DNA from: Cyclobacteriaceae bacterium
GTDB lineage: Bacteria; Bacteroidota; Bacteroidia; Cytophagales; Cyclobacteriaceae
Assembly: GCA_022841475.1 (NCBI GenBank)
Contig: JALHRJ010000021.1
Span: forward strand, 16,857 to 80,856
Direction: 5' to 3'
Length of the DNA stretch: 64,000 nt
Part shown: positions 1 to 7,540 of the stretch, one piece after another
Layout: each line of letters begins with the position of its first letter
How positions within the stretch are numbered: the first letter of the stretch is position 1
Made by a program: the position numbers and the translations under genes
The notes under the pieces: model-generated
Database searches by the model: none
The model's input: only the letters and a program-made list of their open reading frames with translations
Told to the model about the DNA's origin: nothing

Positions 1-137
1 TTATTAATCCTCTGGTTTTGCTACTGGTTAGTTGTCAGAGCAGGACTTCGAGAATTTTTGTCTTATATCAAGCCTTTTCAGGCCTGTTTGCATCTAATTC
101 CTTAATTTCGCCCCGCATTAACTTTAACAAAATCCTT

Positions 138-1115
138 ATGAGTCAATCTAGGCCCATCTCAACATTCATAGAAACAAATTACCTTCATTTTAATGCAGCC
201 GCACTTGTAGATGCTGCCAAGGGCTATAAAAAACATATTGCCGAAGGCAAAAAGATGTTGGTTTCGTTGGCCGGAGCTATGAGTACTGCCGAGTTGGGTA
301 TCAGTTTTGCCGAAATGATCCGCAAGAACAAAGTACATATTATTTCGTGTACGGGCGCGAACCTCGAAGAGGACATTATGAATCTGGTGGCGCACTCGCA
401 TTATAAAAGAATTCCGAATTATCGCGACCTCACTCCGCAGGACGAGTGGGATCTGCTCGGAAATCACTTGAATCGTGTTACCGACACGTGCATTCCGGAA
501 GAGGAGGCGTTCCGCAGATTGCAGGCGCACTTGTTTAAAGTATGGAAAGATGCGGAAGATAAGGGAGAACGCTTATTTCCGCACGAGTTTATGTTCCGCA
601 TGATCAACAGCGGAGATCTGAAACAGTATTATGAAATCGATCCGAAAAACAGTTGGATGATTGCTGCGGCAGAACTCAACATGCCGATGGTGGTGCCCGG
701 TTGGGAAGACAGCACGATGGGAAATATTTTTGCTTCGTATTGCTTAACAGGTGAGTTGAAAGCAAGCACCATGAAGAGTGGCATTGAATACATGGTGTGG
801 CTGGCTGATTGGTATACCAACAACGCGGGCGAACATGGTATTGGCTTCTTCCAGATTGGTGGCGGTATTGCCGGTGACTTTCCAATTTGCGTGGTGCCCA
901 TGTTGCATCAGGATTTAGAGCGTGATGGCGTGCCGTTCTGGAGTTACTTCTGCCAGATCAGCGATAGCACGACTTCGTATGGTTCATACTCTGGTGCGGT
1001 ACCAAACGAAAAAATTACGTGGGGTAAATTAAGTATCGAAACTCCGAAGTTTATTGTGGAAAGCGATGCAACTATCGTAGCGCCTTTGATGTTTGCGTAT
1101 ATACTTGACATGTAG
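138..1115 (+). CDS. Deoxyhypusine synthase family protein
   Basis: A 325-residue protein of the deoxyhypusine/homospermidine synthase fold (NAD-dependent aminobutyl transfer from spermidine). The N-terminal part has an AGAMSTAELG stretch (about residues 45-54) and a TGANLEED motif (about 73-80). The C-terminal ITWGK matches the catalytic lysine region of the family, Lys297 here. I start at the ATG at 138 rather than an upstream TTG at 18, because the extra 40 residues do not look like the family. Bacteria lack eIF5A, so the substrate in this organism is not known; a role in polyamine metabolism is an inference. It is followed after 31 bases by an unrelated small kinase gene. Confidence 0.88.
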   Translation: MSQSRPISTFIETNYLHFNAAALVDAAKGYKKHIAEGKKMLVSLAGAMSTAELGISFAEMIRKNKVHIISCTGANLEEDIMNLVAHSHYKRIPNYRDLTPQDEWDLLGNHLNRVTDTCIPEEEAFRRLQAHLFKVWKDAEDKGERLFPHEFMFRMINSGDLKQYYEIDPKNSWMIAAAELNMPMVVPGWEDSTMGNIFASYCLTGELKASTMKSGIEYMVWLADWYTNNAGEHGIGFFQIGGGIAGDFPICVVPMLHQDLERDGVPFWSYFCQISDSTTSYGSYSGAVPNEKITWGKLSIETPKFIVESDATIVAPLMFAYILDM

Positions 1116-1146
1116 ACTATAGTCCATATTCAGTATCTTTAAATAA

Positions 1147-1788
1147 ATGAGCTTGAAATATGAATTACAAAGTATCATTTCAGGAATTGGCAAAAATCCA
1201 AAAGGAAATCTTATTGAATCAGCAGCCTACTACCTTAGAGAAAGCGCGGAAGCAAGTAGAAACACTGAAGCAAATGAGTTCGCAAAAGATCAGGAAGCAA
1301 CGCATTTGAGCAGTTGGATTGATCGCTCAGGCAGTTGGATAGATGGCGTGAATGAAACCCGTTATTTAGCAAGAGGTGCTGAACAACGTGTATATTTAGA
1401 TGATGATACACGCTATGTAATCAAGTTAAACGATTCTGTTTTTTATGCCTACTGGCTCGATTACTTTTACAACCTCTTAATTCATAACTACCTGTTTCCG
1501 GAAACTGCCTATGAGTTGATTGGATTTTATAAGGAGGGTGAAATTTTGCATGCTGTAGTTAAGCAGCCATTTATCGAGATCACGGAACCTACTAATCCAT
1601 TGTTGGTTAAAGAGTTTTTGGTTAATAACGGATTTCAGCTTAGAAAAAATAGCGATTACTACCATAGTCAAGCGGGAATAATCCTGGAAGATTTGCACGA
1701 TGAAAATGTGTTGACCAATAAAGGCACATTATTCTTTATTGATACAACTTTTTATTTAATGCCTTCTTTTTTTGAAGATATAAAGTAG
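1147..1788 (+). CDS. Small kinase-like protein (polyvalent-protein kinase type)
   Basis: A 213-residue protein resembling the putative protein kinase domain found in phage and plasmid polyvalent proteins. Residues 76-80 (RGAEQ) replace the glycine-rich loop, Lys93 in VIKLND is the likely ATP lysine, HDEN at 184-187 is the catalytic loop, and FIDT at 197-200 stands for the DFG segment. The protein is only the kinase domain plus a short N-terminal region with a near repeat (SSWIDRSG / GSWIDGVN, residues 55-68). No signal peptide or membrane segment is seen. It lies 21 bases before argS on the same strand, but a functional link is not evident. The target is unknown. Confidence 0.6.
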   Translation: MSLKYELQSIISGIGKNPKGNLIESAAYYLRESAEASRNTEANEFAKDQEATHLSSWIDRSGSWIDGVNETRYLARGAEQRVYLDDDTRYVIKLNDSVFYAYWLDYFYNLLIHNYLFPETAYELIGFYKEGEILHAVVKQPFIEITEPTNPLLVKEFLVNNGFQLRKNSDYYHSQAGIILEDLHDENVLTNKGTLFFIDTTFYLMPSFFEDIK

Positions 1789-1809
1789 TTAGAAAGAAAT
1801 ATAGATTCG

Positions 1810-3597
1810 ATGAACCTGGATATTAAATTACGTAAAGTCATACAAGAAGCTGTTTTAACACTGTTCAATCAATCGGTAGAGCAGTTACAACTGCAACCTA
1901 CCAATATTGAATTTGAAGGTTCGCACACGCTCGTTTGTTTTCCGCTTACGCGGATTTCAAAGCTAAAGCCGGAAGAGACTGGTCTTGCCATTGGTAACTA
2001 TTTGGTGGAGCATTCTGGTATTGTTGCACGCTTCAATGTGGTGAAAGGCTTTCTGAATCTGGTTATCAGCGATTCGGTTTGGATGCAGGTATTTGAATCT
2101 ATTTATGCTGATCCTTCTTACGGAATCACATCTCCGACCGGAAAAGAGATTATGGTGGAGTATTCCTCGCCCAATACAAACAAACCGCTTCATCTCGGAC
2201 ATTTGAGAAATAATTTTCTGGGGTATTCGGTTGCCGAAATTTACAAAGCCCTTGGCCATACAGTACATAAAGTTCAGATCATAAACGATCGCGGCATACA
2301 TATCTGCAAAAGCATGGCTGCATGGAAACTTTTTGGAAATGGAGAAACGCCTGAAAGTAGTGGACTGAAAGGAGATAAGCTGGTTGGAAAATATTATGTA
2401 GAGTTTGACAGGAATTACAAAGCGCAGTGCAAACAACTTGAAGAGCAGGGTGTAAGCAAGGAGGAAGCAGAGAAGCAAGCGCCCATCATGAAACTCGCTG
2501 TGCAGATGTTGCAACAGTGGGAACAAAAAGATACTGAGACATTAAAGCTTTGGAGCACAATGAATGGTTGGGTCTATGCCGGTTTCGACTCCACCTACAA
2601 ACGCATGGGCGTTGACTTTGAAAAATTGTATTACGAATCTACAACTTATTTATTGGGCAAAGATGAGGTATTGCGGGGTGTTGAACAAGGCGTATTCTTT
2701 AAAAAGGAAGATGGCTCCGTGTGGGTTGACTTGACTGCAGATGGACTTGATCAAAAGGTGTTGCTGCGTTCGGATGGTACTTCTGTTTACATGACACAGG
2801 ACATTGGTACAGCTATTCTGCGTTTCCGCGATTTCCCAAAAATTGAAGGGCAGGTTTATACCGTGGGTAACGAACAGGAATATCACTTTAAGGTGTTGTT
2901 TTTGATTCTCGGTAAGCTTGGTTATGAATGGGCAAAAAAATGTTATCATTTGTCATACGGCATGGTGGATTTACCAACCGGCAAAATGAAAAGTCGTGAG
3001 GGCACAGTAGTAGATGCCGATGACCTGATGGATGAAATGGTGGAAGAAGCCGAGAAGCAAACCCGTGAGTTGGGAAAGATTGAAGACTCTACTGAGCAGG
3101 AGATTAGAGATCTATCAGAGATGATTGGGCTGGGCGCGTTGAAATTTTTCTTGCTCAAAGTTGATCCTAAGAAACGCATGCTGTTTGATCCCAGCGAATC
3201 GATTCAGTTACAAGGTCATACCGGTCCGTTCATTCAATACACGCATGCGCGGATTAAATCTATCTTAAGAAAGGCAGACTCGTTAAATATTCAACCCGAT
3301 GTTGCTTCGCTAAAGAATGTAACTTCGCTAGAGCCTGCCGAGCGTGAAGTAATTTTTAAGATTAATCAATATTCAACTAAGCTACAGGAGGCCGCCCGCG
3401 AATATTCGCCAGCGGTGGTAGCCAACTTTGCTTATGAACTAGCAAAAGAATATAACCAGTTTTATCAGGCCATTCCTATTTTTAATGAGGCAGATCACGC
3501 TAAGTTAAAATTCAGAATTGCCTTTTCGCAGGTTGCAGCCGACACGATTAAAAAGGCAATGCGACTCTTGGGGATTCAGGTTCCGGAAAAAATGTAA
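1810..3597 (+). CDS. argS: Arginyl-tRNA synthetase
   Basis: A 595-residue class I aminoacyl-tRNA synthetase that charges tRNA-Arg. The N-terminal additional domain covers about residues 1-110. The HIGH signature is HLGH at 128-131, following the EYSSPNTNKP segment typical of ArgRS. The KMSKS-like loop is GKMKSREG near residue 392. The C-terminal DALR anticodon-binding domain follows, with TGPFIQYTHAR near 475. Length fits the family. The ATG at 1810 gives the expected N-terminus. Confidence 0.97.
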   Translation: MNLDIKLRKVIQEAVLTLFNQSVEQLQLQPTNIEFEGSHTLVCFPLTRISKLKPEETGLAIGNYLVEHSGIVARFNVVKGFLNLVISDSVWMQVFESIYADPSYGITSPTGKEIMVEYSSPNTNKPLHLGHLRNNFLGYSVAEIYKALGHTVHKVQIINDRGIHICKSMAAWKLFGNGETPESSGLKGDKLVGKYYVEFDRNYKAQCKQLEEQGVSKEEAEKQAPIMKLAVQMLQQWEQKDTETLKLWSTMNGWVYAGFDSTYKRMGVDFEKLYYESTTYLLGKDEVLRGVEQGVFFKKEDGSVWVDLTADGLDQKVLLRSDGTSVYMTQDIGTAILRFRDFPKIEGQVYTVGNEQEYHFKVLFLILGKLGYEWAKKCYHLSYGMVDLPTGKMKSREGTVVDADDLMDEMVEEAEKQTRELGKIEDSTEQEIRDLSEMIGLGALKFFLLKVDPKKRMLFDPSESIQLQGHTGPFIQYTHARIKSILRKADSLNIQPDVASLKNVTSLEPAEREVIFKINQYSTKLQEAAREYSPAVVANFAYELAKEYNQFYQAIPIFNEADHAKLKFRIAFSQVAADTIKKAMRLLGIQVPEKM

Positions 3598-3638
3598 CCT
3601 GTAAATCCGGTAGGCCGTGAATGATCGTAGAAAGAACA

Positions 3639-3667
3639 TTTGCCTATCTAAAGTTGTTGTACCTTCA
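3639..3667 (+). promoter_or_regulatory. Bacteroidota-type promoter for the glutathione peroxidases
   Basis: TTTG at 3639-3642 and TACCTTCA at 3660-3667 are separated by 17 bases, close to the phylum consensus TTTG-N19-TAnnTTTG. The -7 box ends 15 bases before the ATG at 3682, so a leader would be very short. Confidence 0.35.
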
Positions 3668-3681
3668 TAAAACTTAATCCT

Positions 3682-4176
3682 ATGAAATTAATTGTAAGCT
3701 TTTTCTTTTTGATTTTTATGATACCCGCCTCAATTTATGACTTCAAAATAGCTTCGCTTGATGGAAAGAGCGTTGATTTCTCAGCTTATAAGGGTAAAAC
3801 CTTGTTAATTGTAAACACGGCCTCAAAGTGTGGCTATACTCCGCAATATGATGAATTGCAAAAGTTGCACGAACAGTTTGGTAGCAAGATTACCATCTTA
3901 GGGTTTCCAGCCAATAACTTTGGCGGTCAGGAACCCGGCACCAATTTGCAGATTGCTGAATTCTGCCAGAAAAACTATGGGGTGTCATTTCAGATGTTTG
4001 AAAAAATTTCTGTTAAAGGTGCCGATCAACATCCTCTGTATGCCTGGCTAAAAGAAAAGACCGGTCAGGAACCCAGCTGGAATTTTTGTAAATACCTTGT
4101 GAAGCCCGATGGCACCGTTACTTTTTTTAAGTCATCGGTAAGTCCGTTGGACTCCCAGATTACCGGAGCACTTTAG
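3682..4176 (+). CDS. Glutathione peroxidase-family thiol peroxidase (copy 1)
   Basis: A 164-residue peroxidase of the GPx/BtuE family that reduces peroxides, in bacteria usually with thioredoxin. The peroxidatic cysteine is Cys50 (TASKCGYTPQY). Gln83 (GGQEPG) and Trp133-Asn134 (WNF) complete the catalytic tetrad; Cys95 (EFC) is at the resolving position. The first about 14 residues are hydrophobic and may act as a signal or membrane anchor. An additional cysteine follows the tetrad (WNFCKY). A second copy follows 7 bases downstream, so the two are co-transcribed. Confidence 0.9.
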   Translation: MKLIVSFFFLIFMIPASIYDFKIASLDGKSVDFSAYKGKTLLIVNTASKCGYTPQYDELQKLHEQFGSKITILGFPANNFGGQEPGTNLQIAEFCQKNYGVSFQMFEKISVKGADQHPLYAWLKEKTGQEPSWNFCKYLVKPDGTVTFFKSSVSPLDSQITGAL

Positions 4177-4183
4177 TAATCAA

Positions 4184-4744
4184 ATGAAAATAAAAATTAC
4201 ACTTCTAATTTTAGCCGCCATGGGCCTGTCTGCATTTTTAGCATCAAAACTTTCCGGAAGTAAAAAGGAGCAGGGACCGATTGCCGCTTCGATCTATGAT
4301 TTTAAGATCAACGGTCTTGATGGAAAAGAGATTGATTTTTCGAAATACAAAGGGAAGAAGATTCTTATTGTCAATACCGCCTCTAAATGTGGAAAGACCC
4401 CACAATATGCAGGACTGGAAAAATTACACGAGCAATTTGGTAGCAAAGTCAATGTATTAGGTTTTCCAGCCAATAACTTCCTTTGGCAGGAGCCGGGAAG
4501 CAGCGAAGAAATTGCAGCCTTCTGCGAACGGAATTATGGAGTACAGTTTCAGATGTTTGAAAAGGTTTCTGTGAAGGGAAATGATCAACATCCCCTTTAT
4601 CAATGGCTTGAAGCTAAGACCGGTAAAAAACCAGATTGGAATTTTGCGAAGTATCTTATAAGTGAAGATGGCACCCAGGTAACTTTTTTTAGCTCTTCCG
4701 TTCAGCCACTCGAACAAACCCTTGTCGATAAAATTTTAAACTAA
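4184..4744 (+). CDS. Glutathione peroxidase-family thiol peroxidase (copy 2)
   Basis: A 186-residue paralogue of the preceding gene. It has an N-terminal hydrophobic segment (residues 5-20, probable signal anchor), peroxidatic Cys69 (TASKCGKTPQY), Gln102 (LWQEPG), Trp152-Asn153 and the resolving-position Cys114. The GG before the tetrad glutamine in copy 1 is LW here. Copies 1 and 2 share long identical blocks such as IVNTASKCG and GFPANNF, so this is a tandem duplication. A periplasmic or membrane-attached location is inferred from the N-terminus. Confidence 0.9.
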   Translation: MKIKITLLILAAMGLSAFLASKLSGSKKEQGPIAASIYDFKINGLDGKEIDFSKYKGKKILIVNTASKCGKTPQYAGLEKLHEQFGSKVNVLGFPANNFLWQEPGSSEEIAAFCERNYGVQFQMFEKVSVKGNDQHPLYQWLEAKTGKKPDWNFAKYLISEDGTQVTFFSSSVQPLEQTLVDKILN

Positions 4745-4886
4745 GGAAGTTTAAAAAAACTCCTTTCAACGTAACCCATTGCTGTTCTTGTATTCAAAAA
4801 GTAATCCGTTTATCGTCTAAAATGGACATTGGTAGTGGCTTGGTGTGGGTTATCCAACCCTTGATCAGGAACGGCTATTATATGCG

Positions 4887-4894
4887 TACCTTTG
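4887..4894 (+). promoter_or_regulatory. -7 promoter box (TAnnTTTG) before the DUF4382 gene
   Basis: TACCTTTG is an exact match to the Bacteroidota -7 consensus and lies 25 bases before the ATG at 4920. No clear TTTG is found at the expected -33 spacing; a TTG at 4861-4863 is a few bases too far. Confidence 0.4.
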
Positions 4895-4919
4895 TCCAAA
4901 ATATTAATTGGTCAATAAA

Positions 4920-5705
4920 ATGAAAACGCATAAGTTATTTATCGGGGTAAGTTTAATCTTGATGGCAGGAATACTGATTCTTTCCTGTTCTGAAGAAAGT
5001 AAATCATCTCGTCTTGAGATTCGCTTAACTGATGCGCCCGGAGATTATGAGGAAGTGAACATTGATATTCAGGAAGTCAGGGTGCATGCAAGTGAAGGTG
5101 AACAAAGCAGTGGCTGGCAATCTCTTGATATCGATAAAGGTGTTTATAACCTGTTGGATTTTACCAACGGACTCGATACGTTGTTAGGCGCTGCGGAACT
5201 TCCGGTGGGGCGGATTTCTCAGGTACGGTTAATCCTGGGAAACAACAATACCTTAAAGGAGAATGGTCAGCTTCATGATTTATCGACTCCGAGTGCACAA
5301 CAATCCGGGTTGAAGTTAAATGTACAGGCGGTTCTTACAGAAGGAATTACCTACACAATTCTGTTGGATTTTGATGTAGCCCGGTCTATCCTAAAAACCG
5401 GAAATGGTAGTTACAAGTTGAAACCCGTTATCCGGGCTATTACCGAAGCCACCAGCGGTGCCATTGAAGGCACAGTTTCTATTCCGCAATCAACACCCGC
5501 AGTTTATGCAATAAATAATCAGGATACAGTGGGGACTTCATTTGCTAATGAACTTGGCAAATTTATGATCAAAGGGGTGCCTGCAGGAACTTATACACTG
5601 TCCTTTGCCCCGGCCACCGGGTATTTAATTGAAGACATCGATGGCGTAGTGGTTACAACAGGCAGTGTTACCAAGGTTGGTGAGATAGTGGTAACAGAAG
5701 ATTAG
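4920..5705 (+). CDS. DUF4382 domain lipoprotein
   Basis: A 261-residue lipoprotein. A signal peptide ends in a lipobox with the acylated Cys23 (ILSC). Residues about 30-175 form the DUF4382 domain (LTDAPGDYEEVNIDI and the later LLDFTNGLDTLLG, ILLDFDVARSI). About 180-258 is a carboxypeptidase-regulatory-like beta-sandwich (GAIEGTVSIPQ, GKFMIKGVPAGTYTL). The ATG at 4920 is preferred over an upstream TTG at 4908. Function is unknown; such proteins sit on the cell envelope of many Bacteroidota. A clear terminator follows. Confidence 0.85.
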   Translation: MKTHKLFIGVSLILMAGILILSCSEESKSSRLEIRLTDAPGDYEEVNIDIQEVRVHASEGEQSSGWQSLDIDKGVYNLLDFTNGLDTLLGAAELPVGRISQVRLILGNNNTLKENGQLHDLSTPSAQQSGLKLNVQAVLTEGITYTILLDFDVARSILKTGNGSYKLKPVIRAITEATSGAIEGTVSIPQSTPAVYAINNQDTVGTSFANELGKFMIKGVPAGTYTLSFAPATGYLIEDIDGVVVTTGSVTKVGEIVVTED

Positions 5706-5729
5706 CTTTTCAAATCAAAAACTTAAGTT

Positions 5730-5759
5730 AAGGATGACACTCAAGTCATCCTTTTTTAT
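5730..5759 (+). terminator. Rho-independent terminator after the DUF4382 gene
   Basis: A perfect 9-bp stem AAGGATGAC / GTCATCCTT (5730-5738 and 5745-5753) with a 6-base loop is followed by a T run. It also argues against a TTG start at 5759 for the next gene. Confidence 0.85.
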
Positions 5760-5878
5760 TGGTTCCTTTTTTCACCCCCAAAAAACTCCGGTTTCACCGA
5801 CTTTTGGTGACTGATAACCCGAATCGCCTCGCCTTAAGCATGTTTACTCCGTTCTTTTGGGTAAACAAACACAGCATT

Positions 5879-6610
5879 ATGAGCAACGATAAGAAAAAAA
5901 TGAGCAGCAGCTTCTGGGTGGGCGCTATCATTCTGGCCATTGGATCTTTATTACTTCTTGATCGGCTGGATCTACTTTATTTTCCGGGCTGGTTATTTTC
6001 ATGGAAAACCTTTTTAATCGCCCTCGGACTAATTATCGGTATCAATAAGAAGTTTGAAGGCATTGGATGGTTCGTGATGATTTTGATCGGTGGTTTTTTC
6101 CTGATTGATGATATTCCTGGCTTCCCATATGATATCGATCGCTATGCATTTCCCGTAGGCGTAATCATTGTAGGTGTTTTTATTTTGGGTCGCTCCATCT
6201 GGGGTTCAACCCAGCGCGAAGCAAGAAAGTCTTTGTGGGGAGATGGTGTAATAACCACCGATGAAGGCGGAGAAGATTATTTTGATTTGACTACTGTATT
6301 TGGTGGCACCAAGAAGAAAGTGTTTTCAAAAAGATTCAAAGGCGGGGAGACGACTACCATTTTTGGTGGCACGGACATAGATCTCACACAAGCCGATATC
6401 GAAGGCACGGTGGTGGTTGATGTAGTTCAATTATTTGGCGGTGTTAAGCTGGTGGTTCCTGCCAACTGGGAATTAAAATCGGATGTCACTGCGATTCTGG
6501 GCGGCTTCGATGATAAGCGTACTACACCGCAGGGTCCGCCATCAGGCAAAAAATTGATCGTCACTGGTTTTGTTATGTTCGGTGGGATTGAAGTAAAGAG
6601 CTACAACTAA
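5879..6610 (+). CDS. LiaF/DUF5668-like membrane protein
   Basis: A 243-residue protein. The N-terminal half has about four short hydrophobic segments (FWVGAIILAIGSLLLL, FLIALGLIIGI, FVMILIGGFFLI, VGVIIVGVFILG), as in DUF5668 / LiaI-LiaF-like proteins. The C-terminal half is a soluble beta-rich domain with repeated FGG motifs (TVFGGTKKK, IFGGTDIDL, LFGGVKL, MFGGIEVKS), like the cell-wall-active antibiotic response domain of LiaF/VraT. The ATG at 5879 is chosen because the upstream TTG lies in the previous terminator. In Firmicutes such proteins regulate envelope-stress kinases; that role is not shown here. Confidence 0.75.
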   Translation: MSNDKKKMSSSFWVGAIILAIGSLLLLDRLDLLYFPGWLFSWKTFLIALGLIIGINKKFEGIGWFVMILIGGFFLIDDIPGFPYDIDRYAFPVGVIIVGVFILGRSIWGSTQREARKSLWGDGVITTDEGGEDYFDLTTVFGGTKKKVFSKRFKGGETTTIFGGTDIDLTQADIEGTVVVDVVQLFGGVKLVVPANWELKSDVTAILGGFDDKRTTPQGPPSGKKLIVTGFVMFGGIEVKSYN

Positions 6611-6621
6611 TTCAACACTAC

Positions 6622-6870
6622 ATGAATTGGTATATGGCAAAGTTGATGTTTCAAGGTAAAGGGAGTGGGGAAGCCAGCTCTCAACGCCAGCAAGAACAAT
6701 GGCGTTTAATACGAGCTGATGAAATGGCATGGGCTATTGAAAAGGCAACAGTATTAGGTTGGTTGGAGCAACAAGGCACCGATGAAGACGCACATCAATT
6801 TCTTGGTGTGACTGAGATTCTACAAATACCAACTCTTGAAGATGGGGCTCAACTTCATCATTCAATTTAA
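6622..6870 (+). CDS. Small DUF4288-like protein
   Basis: An 82-residue protein that resembles DUF4288: an N-terminal WYMAKLMFQ strand, a central EQWRLIRADEMAWAIEKA segment and a C-terminal FLGVTEILQI followed by an L.DGA.L element. No signal peptide or membrane segment. It starts 11 bases after the LiaF-like gene and is probably in the same transcript. Function unknown. The downstream side is closed by a hairpin whose T run is on the opposite strand. Confidence 0.6.
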   Translation: MNWYMAKLMFQGKGSGEASSQRQQEQWRLIRADEMAWAIEKATVLGWLEQQGTDEDAHQFLGVTEILQIPTLEDGAQLHHSI

Positions 6871-6921
6871 CTTGATAAACTTTCTTTGAGTTCCTAACCC
6901 TCAAGAAGGTATAAAATAAAA

Positions 6922-6954
6922 ACGGGGAAAGATCAATTGCTTGACTTTCCCCGT
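6922..6954 (-). terminator. Rho-independent terminator reading on the minus strand
   Basis: A 10-bp stem ACGGGGAAAG / CTTTCCCCGT (6922-6931 and 6945-6954), with an inner TCAA/TTGA pairing, is followed on the minus strand by a TTTTTATTTTAT tail. On the plus strand the tail is only TCTCATT, so it may weakly stop the plus-strand operon as well. Its direction points to a minus-strand transcript coming from about 7100-7250. Confidence 0.7.
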
Positions 6955-6957
6955 CTC

Positions 6958-6987
6958 ATTGTACGTCAACCGTAGCTGAAGTACAAT
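6958..6987 (-). other. Hairpin upstream of the minus-strand terminator
   Basis: ATTGTAC / GTACAAT (6958-6964 and 6981-6987) form a perfect 7-bp stem, extended by TCA/TGA after one mismatch. It lies between the small minus-strand ORF and its terminator and could be part of a structured 3' untranslated region or small RNA. Confidence 0.45.
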
Positions 6988-7024
6988 CCTAAACTGCTTT
7001 TTAATCTGGTAAAATCTGCCCCGG

Positions 7025-7099
7025 TTACTTCACAACAACCGTTCTCAACTTCCTGTCAGCACCTACTTTCCGAAGAGAGTCTGCCACCGACACAACCAT
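7025..7099 (-). CDS. Candidate 24-residue basic small protein
   Basis: An ATG-to-TAA ORF of 25 codons on the minus strand. The product begins MVVSVADSLRKV and ends RKLRTVVVK, with three Lys and four Arg in 24 residues. A purine-rich GCGGAGTGGA precedes the ATG directly. Downstream come a hairpin (6958-6987) and a minus-strand terminator (6922-6954), so a discrete transcript is likely. I do not recognise the peptide. It could instead be an incidental ORF inside a small regulatory RNA; conservation of the amino-acid sequence would decide. Confidence 0.4.
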   Translation of the reverse strand: MVVSVADSLRKVGADRKLRTVVVK

Positions 7100-7439
7100 T
7101 CCACTCCGCTTTTTTGAGATTACTTTCCGGAGAAAATAATTTTTTGTTTTTCGATGCGGTTTGATCTCCTGATCAAAAATTCAACTTAGTGATATGAAGG
7201 TAATATAGAAATTGACTAGCACAAGAAAAATAGTAAAAAAGAAACACACAACTTATTCACCTACTTATCAACAATAGGTAAGTATTACTAATCCTGCTTT
7301 TTACAAGCATTTCTTTAATCTAAGTTTCAAGTCATTGGTGTAAATACTCTTTTCATTCTGCTTAAATGTATGTCTTGCATTTTTAAGATTCCCACACTTG
7401 TGATATTTTTAAATAGCTTAAGGGGATCACCGATCTTTT

Positions 7440-7453
7440 ATGACAAAAATCAT
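7440..7453. promoter_or_regulatory. FNR/CRP-type operator upstream of the cbb3 operon
   Basis: ATGA-CAAAAA-TCAT has the TGA-N6-TCA symmetry of FNR (TTGATNNNNATCAA) and CRP sites. It lies about 88 bases upstream of ccoN, a place where oxygen-sensing activation of a high-affinity oxidase is expected. This is pattern matching; the regulator gene is not in the window. Confidence 0.45.
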
Positions 7454-7477
7454 CTTTTGCCCTAATTAGAGTCATAA

Positions 7478-7487
7478 TTGTGTCAAA
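7478..7487. promoter_or_regulatory. TTGTGTCAAA motif in the ccoN promoter region
   Basis: TTG-TGT-CAA is a short palindrome. The same 10-mer TTGTGTCAAA occurs at 13614-13623 before the universal stress gene at the other end of this gene block. Here it is followed after about 13 bases by TACTTTTA (about 7496-7503), a weak -7 box, so the TTG may be part of the promoter itself. Confidence 0.35.
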
Positions 7488-7540
7488 CGGGTACTTCTAC
7501 TTTTAGCCTTTGTAAACAGACCTAAACCCTGCTCTTATCT

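Noticed and set aside
18..137. N-terminal extension of the DHS-like gene from a TTG.
   Set aside because: The extra residues do not resemble the family and a good ATG exists at 138.
1963..2526. 187-codon ORF antisense to argS.
   Set aside because: It overlaps a certain gene fully and its product has no domain-like features; a shadow frame.
7253..7273. Two DnaA-box-like sequences (TTATTCACC and TTATCAACA) in an AT-rich region, as a possible origin.
   Set aside because: Only two imperfect matches, no cluster, and no dnaA, dnaN or other origin-linked genes nearby.
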